Assembly: GCF_036013955.1 (NCBI RefSeq)
Contig: NZ_CP107903.1
Span: 4,278,001-4,342,000, forward strand
Length of the DNA: 64,000 nucleotides
Direction: 5' to 3'
Origin: Streptomyces sp. NBC_00459
GTDB taxonomy: Bacteria > Actinomycetota > Actinomycetes > Streptomycetales > Streptomycetaceae
Shown: positions 43,103 through 51,850 of the stretch, piece after piece
Layout: each line of letters opens with the position of its first letter
Numbering within the stretch: position 1 is the stretch's first letter
Notes under the pieces: generated by a model
The model's database searches: none
Told to the model about the DNA's origin: nothing
Seen by the model: the letters and a program-made list of their open reading frames with translations, nothing else
Translations under genes and position numbers: made by a program

Positions 43103-46100
43103 GTGGAGACCTTGAGTTCCGACTCAGGGCCACGCACGGCCTTCGCGGAGCGGCTCTCGCTGCTGTACAAGGAGGCCGGTAATCCTCCCCTCAAACGGGT
43201 GGCCGAGGCCGTCGCCCAGTTGCAGCGGGTCGACGAACGCGGGCGCCCCGTGCGCGTCTCCGTCCAGCGGATCAGCGACTGGCGGCGGGCGAAGAACGTG
43301 CCCGCCCAGTTCGCCGCCCTCGCCGCCGTACTGAGTGTCCTCGTCCCGCAGGCCCGGCGCGACCGGCCCGTGCCCGTCTCCCCCGGGCTGTACGACATGG
43401 TCCAGTGGCAGCGCCTGTGGGAGCGTGCCGTCGCCGACCCGGTCGGCGACCGGGTCACCGGGTCCCTGGACGAGGAGGAGCCGCCCGCCGCCGAGGTCAC
43501 GGCCGTGCCGGGCGGGGTGTGTCCCTACCGGGGCCTCGCCGCGTACCGCCTGGAGGACACCCGGTGGTTCTTCGGCCGGGAGCGGAGCACCGACACCCTC
43601 GTCGCCCAGCTCCGCGCGGCGGAGACCGCCGACACGGCCACGGGGGGTCTCGTCATGCTCGTCGGCGCCTCCGGGGCAGGCAAGTCCTCCCTGCTGAGCG
43701 CCGGCCTGGTGCCCGCACTGCAGGAGGGGGCGCTGGGCGGCCCGGGTGAGCCGGCCCGCGAGGTCCTTCAGCTCGTCCCGGGCAGTGATCCCCTCGCCGA
43801 ACTGACCCGCCGCATACCCGGGCTCTCGGAGATCCTGTCCCCCGCCGGCGAGCCGGCCGCCGAGCCCGGAACGCCCGAATTCGCCCATTCGGTACGGGAG
43901 ACGGTCACCGCCTGGGCCCGCCGCGACGCCCCCGACTCCTCGACCGCCGCCCCCGCCCGCCCCGTCGTCATCGTCGACCAGTTCGAGGAAACGTTCACCC
44001 TCTGTCTCGACGAGACGGTCCGCAACACCTTCATCCAGGTCCTGCACGCCGCTTCGTCGCCCCCCGGACCCGGTGAGCGGGCCGGCTTCGGCGAGGGGGC
44101 GCCCGCGCTCGTCGTCCTCGGCATCCGCGCCGACTTCTACGACCAGTGCCTGCGCCATCCCGAACTCGCCGACGCGCTCCAGCACCGGCACATGGTCCTC
44201 GGACCGCTGACCACCGCCGAGCTGCGGGAGGCGGTGAGCGGCCCCGCCAGAGCCGTCGGCCTGGAGCTCGAACCGGGGCTCGCGGAGCTGATCGTGCGGG
44301 AGGTGAGCACCGGCGGACCACGCGGTGGAGGTACCTCCCACGCCTTTCGGGCCATGGGGGAGCACGACGCGGGCGTCCTGCCGCTCCTCTCGCACGCCCT
44401 GCTCGCCACCTGGCAGCGCCGCAAGGCGGGCCGGCTGACTCTGTCCGGCTACCGCGCGGCCGGCGGCATCCAGGGAGCGGTCGCCGCGACCGCCGAGCAC
44501 GCCTGGACCAGCCTCGACCCGGCGGCCCGCACCGCGGCGAGGCAGCTGCTGCTGCGGCTGGTCCGGCTGGGCGAGGACACCCAGGCCACCCGCAGACGCG
44601 GTACGCGACGGCAGCTGGCGGCCGAGTCGACGGACCCGGGCAAGACGGAGGAGTCCCTCGAAGCGCTGGTGCGGGCCCGGCTGGTGACGCTCGACGCGGA
44701 GAGCGTGGAGATCACCCACGAGGCGCTGCTGCACGCCTGGCCGCGCCTGCGCGACTGGATCGAGGAGGACCGGGGCGGCAACCTGCTGCGCCAGCGCCTG
44801 GAGGACGACAGCAGATCCTGGGAGGAGTCGAAGCGCGACTCCTCCCTCCTCTACCGGGGCTCCCGGCTGGAGCAGGCGCACACCTGGGCGAAGTCCGCCG
44901 GCGACACCTTCCTGACCCGCAGCGCCGTACAGTTCCTGGCCGCCTCGGTCAGGCTGCGTCGGCGGACCGTCCTGATCAGCCGCGCCGCCGTCGCCGCGGT
45001 GGTCGTGCTGGCCCTGCTGGCCGCGGGTGCGGCGCTGATCGCCCGGCAGCAGCGCGACGACGCGGTCTTCGAGAACGTGCTCGCCGAGGCCGACCGCGTC
45101 CAGTACACGGACCCGTCGCTGTCGGCGCAGCTCAGTCTGGTCGCCCACGAGCTTCGCCCGGACGACGCGAGCACCCGCAGCCGGCTGATCTCGATCGTGA
45201 ACACCCCGCTGTCCACCCCGCTGATCGGCCACACCGGCGCCGTCTACCTCACCACGTTCAGCCCGGACGGGCGGCTCCTGGCCACCGCCAGCTACGACAG
45301 GACCGTACGCCTGTGGAACGTGGCGGACCCGTCGAACCCCAAGCCGATCGGCAAACCCCTTGCAGGGAACGCGAGTTGGGTGAGCAGTGCGGTCTTCAGC
45401 CCCGATGGCCGCACCCTGGTCAGCGCGGGCGACGACGGCACGATCCGCCGGTGGGACCTGTCCGACCCCGCACATCCACGCTCCCTCGGCGCGCCCCTGA
45501 CCGGCCACGACGGCACGATCTATCTGATCGCCTTCAGCCCGGACGGCCGTACGCTCGCCTCGGCCGGCGAGGACCGCACGGTCCGCCTGTGGAACATGGC
45601 CGACCCTGCCCGCCCCAGGTCGATCGGCGCCCTCACCGGCGCGGGCGCCGCGGTGCGCGCGATCGCGTTCAGCCGCGACGGACGGACACTGGCGGCGGGC
45701 GGCGACGACAACGCGATCCGGCTGTACGACGTGTCGAAACCACGCGACCCGAAGCAGTACGACACGAAGCTGACCGGGCACACGGACCTGGTGCACTCCG
45801 TCGCCTTCAGCCCCGACGGCCGCACGCTCGCCAGCGGCGCCGCGGACGACACGATCCGGCTGTGGGACGTGTCCGACCCCGCGCACGCCGCCCAGCTCGG
45901 CGCGCCGCTCACCGGCCACACCGACGCGATCTGGTCGGTGGCCTTCAGCCCGGACGGGTCCACACTGGCCGCCGCCAGCGCGGACAGCACGGCGAGCCTG
46001 TGGAACGTCAGCGACCCGCAGTACCCCTCGCAGGTCGGCGAACCCCTCGCGGGCAGCAGTGGCGAGATGTACGCGCTGGGCTTCAGCCCCGACGGCCGTA

Positions 46101-47188
46101 CGCTCGCCACGGGCAGCGGCGACAGCAGGGTCCGGCTGTGGTCGCTGCCGACGTCGGACATGATCGGCCGGCTCGGCGTGTTCCGTCCGGACGGCAAGCT
46201 GCTCGCCACGGGTTCACGCGACGGACAGATGCGGCTGTGGAACGTGGAACGGCCCGACCACCCCGTGGCACAGGGCGAACCGTTCACTCCCGGGGAGGGT
46301 GAGGTACGGACACCGGTGTTCTCCCCGGACGGCCGTACGCTCGCGATGGCGTCCGGAAACAGCACGGTGCAGCTGTGGAACGTCGGCGACCCGAAGCATC
46401 CCGTCGCCTGGGCGCCCCCCGTCGGACTGAAGACCCGGTTCGCGGCCTCGGTGGTGTTCAGCCCGGACGGACGCACACTGGCCACGGCCTACGAGGACTT
46501 CACCATCCAGTTGTGGGATGCGAGCGACCCGGCCCATCTGCGTCCGCTGGGCTCCCAGCTCACCGGATACAAGGGCTACGTCAGCTCCCTCGTCTTCAGC
46601 CGGGACGGCCGCACGCTGGCCGGCTCCAGTTCGGACGGCACGATCCGGCTCTGGAACGTCACCGACCCGTCGAGGGCCACCCTTCTCGGCAAGGCGCTCA
46701 AGGGACACCTCGGTCCGGTCAACGAGCTCGCCTACAGTCCGGACGGCCGTACGCTGGCCAGCGGGAGCGACGACGGCACGGTCCGCCTCTGGGACGTCAC
46801 CGACCCGGCCGAGACGCACAGCCTGGGCTCTCCTCTCACCGGGCACACCGAGGCGGTCGAGTCACTGTCGTTCAGCCCGGGCGGAGAGGTACTGGCGAGC
46901 GGCGGCAACGACAACGGTGTCCGGCTCTGGAACGTCAGCGATCCGTCGAGGGCCACGTCCATCGGCCAGTCGATGAGTCCCAACGCCAAGACGGGCAACT
47001 TCCTGGCGTTCAGCCCCCGCGGCGGCATCGTCGGGGTGTCGAGCGGCGCGGACACGGTCCGGCTGTGGAACCTCGACGTCGACGCGGCGGTCACCCACAT
47101 CTGCTCGACGACCCGGGGGGTCCTGACGGCGGAGAAGTGGCACGAGTATCTGCCGCGACTGTCGTACGAGCCTCCGTGCGAGGAGTAG
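43103..47188 (+). CDS. HTH-nSTAND-WD40 signalling NTPase
   Basis: 1361 residues. N-terminal XRE-like HTH at about 10-90 (VSVQRISDWRRAKNVPAQFA); conserved CPYRGLAAYRLEDTRWFFGR entry to the NTPase near 137; Walker A VGASGAGKSS with K194; Walker B VVIVDQFEE near 290; helical C-terminal part; one transmembrane helix at about 625-648; then fourteen WD40 units (FSPDGRTLA-type) from ~705, enough for two seven-bladed propellers, with a short join between blades 7 and 8. nSTAND proteins are ligand-triggered NTPase switches; relatives act in conflict and development signalling. The target is unknown. The transmembrane helix puts NTPase and propellers on opposite faces of the membrane. No effector nuclease or protease domain is seen. 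Confidence 0.9.
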   Translation: METLSSDSGPRTAFAERLSLLYKEAGNPPLKRVAEAVAQLQRVDERGRPVRVSVQRISDWRRAKNVPAQFAALAAVLSVLVPQARRDRPVPVSPGLYDMVQWQRLWERAVADPVGDRVTGSLDEEEPPAAEVTAVPGGVCPYRGLAAYRLEDTRWFFGRERSTDTLVAQLRAAETADTATGGLVMLVGASGAGKSSLLSAGLVPALQEGALGGPGEPAREVLQLVPGSDPLAELTRRIPGLSEILSPAGEPAAEPGTPEFAHSVRETVTAWARRDAPDSSTAAPARPVVIVDQFEETFTLCLDETVRNTFIQVLHAASSPPGPGERAGFGEGAPALVVLGIRADFYDQCLRHPELADALQHRHMVLGPLTTAELREAVSGPARAVGLELEPGLAELIVREVSTGGPRGGGTSHAFRAMGEHDAGVLPLLSHALLATWQRRKAGRLTLSGYRAAGGIQGAVAATAEHAWTSLDPAARTAARQLLLRLVRLGEDTQATRRRGTRRQLAAESTDPGKTEESLEALVRARLVTLDAESVEITHEALLHAWPRLRDWIEEDRGGNLLRQRLEDDSRSWEESKRDSSLLYRGSRLEQAHTWAKSAGDTFLTRSAVQFLAASVRLRRRTVLISRAAVAAVVVLALLAAGAALIARQQRDDAVFENVLAEADRVQYTDPSLSAQLSLVAHELRPDDASTRSRLISIVNTPLSTPLIGHTGAVYLTTFSPDGRLLATASYDRTVRLWNVADPSNPKPIGKPLAGNASWVSSAVFSPDGRTLVSAGDDGTIRRWDLSDPAHPRSLGAPLTGHDGTIYLIAFSPDGRTLASAGEDRTVRLWNMADPARPRSIGALTGAGAAVRAIAFSRDGRTLAAGGDDNAIRLYDVSKPRDPKQYDTKLTGHTDLVHSVAFSPDGRTLASGAADDTIRLWDVSDPAHAAQLGAPLTGHTDAIWSVAFSPDGSTLAAASADSTASLWNVSDPQYPSQVGEPLAGSSGEMYALGFSPDGRTLATGSGDSRVRLWSLPTSDMIGRLGVFRPDGKLLATGSRDGQMRLWNVERPDHPVAQGEPFTPGEGEVRTPVFSPDGRTLAMASGNSTVQLWNVGDPKHPVAWAPPVGLKTRFAASVVFSPDGRTLATAYEDFTIQLWDASDPAHLRPLGSQLTGYKGYVSSLVFSRDGRTLAGSSSDGTIRLWNVTDPSRATLLGKALKGHLGPVNELAYSPDGRTLASGSDDGTVRLWDVTDPAETHSLGSPLTGHTEAVESLSFSPGGEVLASGGNDNGVRLWNVSDPSRATSIGQSMSPNAKTGNFLAFSPRGGIVGVSSGADTVRLWNLDVDAAVTHICSTTRGVLTAEKWHEYLPRLSYEPPCEE

Positions 47189-47235
47189 AGAACAGGCGGG
47201 ACCTGTCCTCCGCTCTCCCCGCTCACTCTCTCCGC

Positions 47236-48096
47236 TCACGCGAAGTCGTACACACCCCAGTCGGCGATCTTGCGGTAGCCGATGCGCCGGTAGAGGGCGT
47301 TGCTGGTGGGGTTGGCCGGGTCCGCGTACAGCACGACGTCCGTGGCGCCCGCAGTGAGCGCGGCGCGGCCGACCTCGACCGTCACGGCGCCCGCGTAGCC
47401 GTGACCGCGCAGGTGGGCCGGGGTGTAGACGGGGTCGACCCGGACATGGCCGGCGACCATCGGGTTCACGCCCGCCATGGAGACGGGGGTGCCGTCCGGG
47501 GTCTCCCAGTAGGTGTAGCGCTTCTCGCCGAAGCGGGTGCCGGCCCAGGTGTCGGCGTTGATGGTGACGTCTTCCTTGAGGTCCTTCGCGAGCTCACGGC
47601 ACCACTGCATGAGGTGCTCGTGCTCGTCCTCGCCCACGGGTCGGCCCCGGCCCTCCGGGACCGGCTGGGGCGGGGTGAGGGTGCCGAGGCGGTACAGGTT
47701 GATCGCGGTGCGGAACGCCGGCGTCGCGCCGGTGCGCCGCTGCCAGGCATCGGCGAAAGCGGTGGCGGTGCCGTGTTCGGCGCTGACCCCTGGGAACCGG
47801 TGACCGAGGTCGGCCAGGCGGTCGGCGAGGCCGTCGGCCTGCTCGGGGTCGAGGGGGGTGACGCTCAGGAGGTTTCTCCGGGTGAAGCGGTAGAAGACGG
47901 CGCTGACCTCGCCCGATCGCTCCAGCCGACCGAAGAGGGGGGTTTCGCCGGCGTCCGCGACCGCTCCGCCCGTTCTCAGCTTCTCGAAAGTGGTCAGCGC
48001 GGTGGTGTGCAGGGCGGGCCGTGACCGCAGGAAATCCCCGGCTCGGGCGAGGAACTCGTCGACGTCTTCGGTGAGGTACCAGTCATCCGGGCGCAT
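47236..48096 (-). CDS. GNAT-family N-acetyltransferase
   Basis: 286 residues. The C-terminal GNAT part (about 175-286) shows the acetyl-CoA loop VRVDPVYTPAHLRGHGYAGA (motif A, R/Q-x-x-G-x-G/A variant RGHGYA) and the NPTSNALYRRIGYRKI motif B. The N-terminal 150 residues resemble the degenerate first half seen in tandem-GNAT proteins. Substrate unknown. ATG 48096. Convergent with the nSTAND gene (47-bp gap). Confidence 0.85.
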   Translation of the reverse strand: MRPDDWYLTEDVDEFLARAGDFLRSRPALHTTALTTFEKLRTGGAVADAGETPLFGRLERSGEVSAVFYRFTRRNLLSVTPLDPEQADGLADRLADLGHRFPGVSAEHGTATAFADAWQRRTGATPAFRTAINLYRLGTLTPPQPVPEGRGRPVGEDEHEHLMQWCRELAKDLKEDVTINADTWAGTRFGEKRYTYWETPDGTPVSMAGVNPMVAGHVRVDPVYTPAHLRGHGYAGAVTVEVGRAALTAGATDVVLYADPANPTSNALYRRIGYRKIADWGVYDFA

Positions 48097-48258
48097 GCTT
48101 CATGATCCCCGAACTGCTCGACACCGAGAAGCGCTTGCTCACTGTCGACTGCGGTCCACGGAAACGGTTGTACTGAAGCAGGGGTGAATGAGAGTGATCC
48201 CAGTCACAACTGGTCGTCATAGGGGAGCACTCGACTCCCACTGAGCATGCAGTCTTGT

Positions 48259-48317
48259 TACCCTTGGCCAGAGCCCGATCGCTGGTGCATCCCCCGTCGC
48301 CAGCGGTCGGGTTCTTT
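48259..48317 (+). ncRNA. candidate short RNA: C-rich-loop hairpin with U-rich tail
   Basis: Stem CCCGATCGCTGG (48274-48285) with CCAGCGGTCGGG (48300-48311, one G-U pair), loop TGCATCCCCCGTCG, followed by TTCTTT (48312-48317). TTACCCTT at 48258-48265 just upstream looks like a -10 element, and a smaller GGGAG/CTCCC hairpin sits at 48223-48239. The C5 loop could base-pair with G-rich ribosome-binding sites. It may instead be only a terminator for a neighbouring transcript; both flanking genes point left on the minus strand, so a plus-strand terminator has no obvious client. Confidence 0.45.
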
Positions 48318-48334
48318 GATGCCCGGATCCTGCC

Positions 48335-48622
48335 TCAACCGGTCTGTACGAGCTTCTCGAAGAAGAACTCGTGCTTGAGGAACGACGTCTCGTGTTCCGC
48401 CCCCGGGTAGGGCGGGATCAGCTGGGCGGCCTGGAAGAGGCGCCAGCCGTCCTCCAGGGCGGCGACGCCCGTGTCGTACGGCGGCTCGTCGCTGTCCCCC
48501 GTCGTGGGTCGGGTCGCGCCGGTGCCGTCGTAGCGGGCCCAGCCGACGACCGGGGAGTCGAGGGCCGATGTGGCGAGGTACAGGACGAGGACCTGCTGCC
48601 GCACGGTGGTCGAAGTGGTCAC
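48335..48622 (-). CDS. hypothetical protein coupled to PhyH-like gene
   Basis: 95 residues, no domain recognised: LVLYLATSALDSPVVGWARY near the start and DGWRLFQAAQLIPPYPGAEH then ETSFLKHEFFFEKLV near the end. The last part resembles small proteins that accompany aminotransferases or oxygenases in actinobacteria, but I cannot name a family. GTG 48622 overlaps the dioxygenase TGA (GTGA) and has AGAGGAGAAG upstream, so it is a well-supported coupled gene. Confidence 0.72.
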   Translation of the reverse strand: MTTSTTVRQQVLVLYLATSALDSPVVGWARYDGTGATRPTTGDSDEPPYDTGVAALEDGWRLFQAAQLIPPYPGAEHETSFLKHEFFFEKLVQTG

Positions 48623-49437
48623 GCGCTTCTCCTCTGCGCAGGCCGGTTGGTGATGCGGGTGGCCCAGTACTCGATGTCGAAGTCGGGATCGGCGGACAGG
48701 AAGCGCCAGAGCCTGATCCGGTTGTGGATCTCCAGCCTGGCGGTGGCGTGCTCGTACCAGGGGAAGGTGTGTCCCAACTCCTCACGCACAGCCGGGTCGT
48801 GCAGGTCCCCCGTGTCCCAGAGCCGTACCTGCGGCACGGTCGGGTTGAACCGGATCTTGTACATGTGGCGGACGATGTCGCTCTCGTTGCGCCGGCCTCC
48901 GTGCCAGATGCCGTGGTGCAGCAGGATGACCGTGCCGGCGGGGCAGGTCAGCCGGGTCTGGCCGCGCAGGTTCTGGTAGCGGCCGGTGTCGGACTCGTTG
49001 GTCCGGCGCAGATGGCTGCCCGGGACGATGAGCGTGCCGCCCATGTCCGCGGTGACCTCCTGCGGGTAGTACATGAGCTGCACGTCGAAGGCATCGGTCC
49101 GCAGATCGATGAGGGCGTCGGCGTGCAGCGGCTGCGCACTGCCCTCACGCGGTTCACGCGTGTGCACGTGGTGATGGTCGACGGTCGGATCCGCACCCAC
49201 CAGGCTCTCCAACGCGCCCGCGACGGCGGGGAGTTCGACGAGTCGCCGGGCGAAGGATCCCTCGGGGAACGCCTTCGGCACAGGGGTGCCGTACGGCACG
49301 GAGGGCAGCCCCTCCGCGAAGACGCCGGGCGCCTCCTTGTTGAGTTCCCCGGGCACGATGCCGTCGAGACGCAGGACACCCTGGGCCACGAACCGCGCCA
49401 CCTGGACAGTACTCAGCAGTTGTCGTGTGGTTGGCAT
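48619..49437 (-). CDS. phytanoyl-CoA dioxygenase (PhyH)-family protein
   Basis: 272 residues. Fe(II)/2-oxoglutarate dioxygenase fold: metal-binding HxD in PLHADALIDL near residue 126, distal His in LLHHGIWHGGRRNESD near 190, with the following Arg placed for 2-oxoglutarate. Also GGTLIVPGSHLRRTNESDTG. PhyH-type enzymes hydroxylate diverse small molecules; the substrate here is unknown but may be shared with the amidohydrolase upstream. ATG 49437 begins the family-length protein; the longer open frame upstream is antisense noise over 215 bp of spacer. Confidence 0.85.
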   Translation of the reverse strand: MPTTRQLLSTVQVARFVAQGVLRLDGIVPGELNKEAPGVFAEGLPSVPYGTPVPKAFPEGSFARRLVELPAVAGALESLVGADPTVDHHHVHTREPREGSAQPLHADALIDLRTDAFDVQLMYYPQEVTADMGGTLIVPGSHLRRTNESDTGRYQNLRGQTRLTCPAGTVILLHHGIWHGGRRNESDIVRHMYKIRFNPTVPQVRLWDTGDLHDPAVREELGHTFPWYEHATARLEIHNRIRLWRFLSADPDFDIEYWATRITNRPAQRRSA

Positions 49438-49652
49438 ACGGCAACCGTAGGAAGAGACGACCCTGAAGTCGTGGGCCGTAATCGGCAAGTGCTGGTGGTT
49501 TTCCACCATGGCCCAACCCGTGGAGTCGGCTCCTGGCGCCTGTCGGGGGAACCGGCCACCGTCGTCTCGCGGATCGTTCGTGCCGCCGGACGGACGGCAC
49601 CGGACCGACGGTACAAGCCGATCCGCTCCGCCTGCCCGCCTTGCCCGGTTGC

Positions 49653-50960
49653 CTACCTGCCCGCCGCAGCGGCAGCCGCCACCGCCGCCCGTGCCCGGGA
49701 CCTGAACGACTCCAACTTGTCCACCGGCTCCGTCAGTTGGCGACTCCGGGAGCGGATGCTGACGTCGTGGCCCTCGGCCGCCCTGCGCAGTGCGCCGACA
49801 GTGGCCCGGTCCTTCGGGATGTGGGAGAAGGGGTCGAAGGAGTACCAGCGCATCGCGTTCTCGTGGGTCATCCTGACGGTGTCCTCGTCCGGGACGGAGT
49901 GCTTCTCCAGGACGCCGTGGACCTGTTCCGGCGCGTCCGGCCACATGGAGTCGCTGTGCGGGTAGTCGCCCTCCCAGCAGATGTTGTCGATGCCGATCTC
50001 GTGCCGGAGCTTCACACCGAGGTCGTCGCTGATGAAGCAGGTCAGGAAGTGCTCGCGGAACACCTCGGACGGCAGCTTGCCGCCGAAGTCCTGGAGCGTC
50101 CACGTCGCGTGCATCTCGAAGGTGCGGTCGACGCGCTCCAGGAAGTACGGGATCCAGCCCGTGCCGCCCTCCGACAGCGCGATCTTCAGGTCCGGGTACT
50201 CCTTGACAGGCCTGGACCAGAGCAGGTCGGCCGCCGCCGAGACGAGGTTGATCGGCTGGAGCGTGATCATCACGTCCGGCGGTGAGTCGACCGCCGGGAT
50301 GGCGAGCCTGCCCGAGGAACCGATGTGCACCGACATGACCGTGTTCGTGTCGGACAGCGCCTGCCACACCGGGTTCCAGTACTCGTCGTGGAAGCTCGGG
50401 TAGCCCAGCGCCGCCGGGTTCTCCGGGAAGGTCAGGCTGTGACAGCCCTTCTCCGCGACCCGGCGGATCTCGGCCGCGCACAGCTCCGCCGACCAGATCG
50501 CGGGCAGTGCCATGGGGATGAAGCGGCCCGGGTACGCACCGCACCACTCGTCGATGTGCCAGTCGTTGTACGCCCGCACCAGCGCCATCGAGAAGTCGTC
50601 GTCCTCCGTGGCGAACAGACGCGCCGCGAAGCCGGGGAAGGAGGGGAAGTTCATCTGGGCCAGAACACCGCCGGCGTTCATGTCCTTGATGCGCTCGTGC
50701 ACGTCGTAGCAGCCGGGCCTGATCTCGTCCATGCCCTGGGGGTCGAGGCCGTACTCCTCCTTGGGCCGCCCGGCGACCGCGTTCAGCGCGGCGTTGCCGA
50801 TGGTGCTGTCGCGGAACTGCCACACGTCACTGCCGTCGTCGCGGTGGACCAGCTTCGGAGCGTCGTCCAGATACCGCTTCGGGAGGTGGTTCACGAAGAT
50901 GTCCGGCGGCTCGATTATGTGGTCGTCCACGCTGATCAGGATCAGGTCGTCCCGTTCCAT
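49653..50960 (-). CDS. amidohydrolase-family (AMH_2) protein
   Basis: 435 residues. ISVDDHIIEPPDIFVNHLP at the N-terminus (D-x-H replaced by D-D-H), VMSVHIGSSG near 215 and WEGDYPHSDSMWPDAPEQVH near 345 fit the amidohydrolase-2/ACMSD-like family found in many actinobacterial catabolic clusters (decarboxylases or hydrolases). The terminal Ala-rich tail (RARAAVAAAAAAGR) is unusual. ATG 50960. Upstream lie a perfect -35-like TTGACA (minus strand, 51040-51035) and a GCAGT repeat array. Probably co-transcribed with the PhyH-like gene 215 bp downstream. Confidence 0.87.
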   Translation of the reverse strand: MERDDLILISVDDHIIEPPDIFVNHLPKRYLDDAPKLVHRDDGSDVWQFRDSTIGNAALNAVAGRPKEEYGLDPQGMDEIRPGCYDVHERIKDMNAGGVLAQMNFPSFPGFAARLFATEDDDFSMALVRAYNDWHIDEWCGAYPGRFIPMALPAIWSAELCAAEIRRVAEKGCHSLTFPENPAALGYPSFHDEYWNPVWQALSDTNTVMSVHIGSSGRLAIPAVDSPPDVMITLQPINLVSAAADLLWSRPVKEYPDLKIALSEGGTGWIPYFLERVDRTFEMHATWTLQDFGGKLPSEVFREHFLTCFISDDLGVKLRHEIGIDNICWEGDYPHSDSMWPDAPEQVHGVLEKHSVPDEDTVRMTHENAMRWYSFDPFSHIPKDRATVGALRRAAEGHDVSIRSRSRQLTEPVDKLESFRSRARAAVAAAAAAGR

Positions 50961-51168
50961 GACGTTCCTCCGCAGTGGTCCGCAGTGACTGCACAGTGGT
51001 TCCGCAGTTTTTCCGCAGTGATTTCGACCTTCTCTGTCAACGTAAATTAGCTTCTCACTTTCAGAGAATCAACCGTCCGGAGGCAATGGCGAGGGGCGCG
51101 GGCCGGACCGTTCCGTTCGTTCGTTCGTAGAATCACCGGCGGCCCGCAGCACGGACGTCGACGGACGG
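50961..51168. promoter_or_regulatory. divergent promoters amidohydrolase/cobH with GCAGT array and inverted repeat
   Basis: Five (G)CAGT units at 50972, 50982, 50993, 51004 and 51014 recur every 10-11 bp, i.e. on one face of the helix. TTCTC-N7-GAGAA at 51052-51068 is a separate inverted repeat next to the minus-strand TTGACA (51035-51040). No cobalamin riboswitch motif is seen before cobH. Confidence 0.5.
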
Positions 51169-51810
51169 ATGAGTGAGAGCACAGTGTTCGAGTACGAGAA
51201 GGACGGCGCCGCGATCTACCGCCAGTCCTTCGCCACCATCCGCGCCGAGGCCGACCTCGCCGGGCTGCCCGCCGACGTCGCCCAGGTCGCCGTACGGATG
51301 ATCCACGCCTGCGGGATGGTCGACCTCGCGGGCGACCTCGGCTACACCCCCGGCGTCGTCGCCCGCGCCCGCGAGGCCCTGCGTGCGGGCGCCCCCGTCC
51401 TCTGTGACGTCTCGATGGTGGCCAGCGGCATCACCCGCAAGCGGCTCCCCGCCGGCAACGAGGTCCTCTGCACGCTCACCGACCCGGCGGTGCCGGACCT
51501 GGCGGCGAAACTCGGGACCACGCGCAGCGCCGCCGCGCTGGAGCTGTGGCGCGACCGGCTGGAGGGTGCCGTGGTGGCCGTGGGCAACGCGCCCACCGCG
51601 CTCTTCCGGCTGCTGGAGATGATCGAGGAGGGCGCGCCCCGCCCGGCCGCCGTGATCGGCGTTCCGGTGGGCTTCGTGGGCGCGGTCGAGTCGAAGGAAG
51701 CGCTGGCCGGGCACCCGTCCCGGCTGGAGCATCTGGTCGTACGGGGGCGCCGGGGCGGAAGCGCCATCGCGGCGGCGGCCGTCAACGCGATCGCCAGCGA
51801 AGTGGAGTGA
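51169..51810 (+). CDS. cobH: precorrin-8X methylmutase
   Basis: 213 residues, normal CobH/CbiC length. Moves a methyl group from C-11 to C-12 of the corrin ring, giving hydrogenobyrinic acid or cobyrinic acid in vitamin B12 synthesis. VRMIHACGMVDLAGDL carries the conserved catalytic His near residue 45; VLCDVSMVASGI, VAVGNAPTALFRLLE and GVPVGFVGAVESKEAL are family motifs. ATG 51169. Other B12 genes (cobK, cbiD) and the NiCoT permease follow in the next 3 kb. Confidence 0.95.
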   Translation: MSESTVFEYEKDGAAIYRQSFATIRAEADLAGLPADVAQVAVRMIHACGMVDLAGDLGYTPGVVARAREALRAGAPVLCDVSMVASGITRKRLPAGNEVLCTLTDPAVPDLAAKLGTTRSAAALELWRDRLEGAVVAVGNAPTALFRLLEMIEEGAPRPAAVIGVPVGFVGAVESKEALAGHPSRLEHLVVRGRRGGSAIAAAAVNAIASEVE

Positions 51811-51850
51811 CAGGGACGATAAGGGCTGACAGGGGCGCCAGGAGGGGGGC

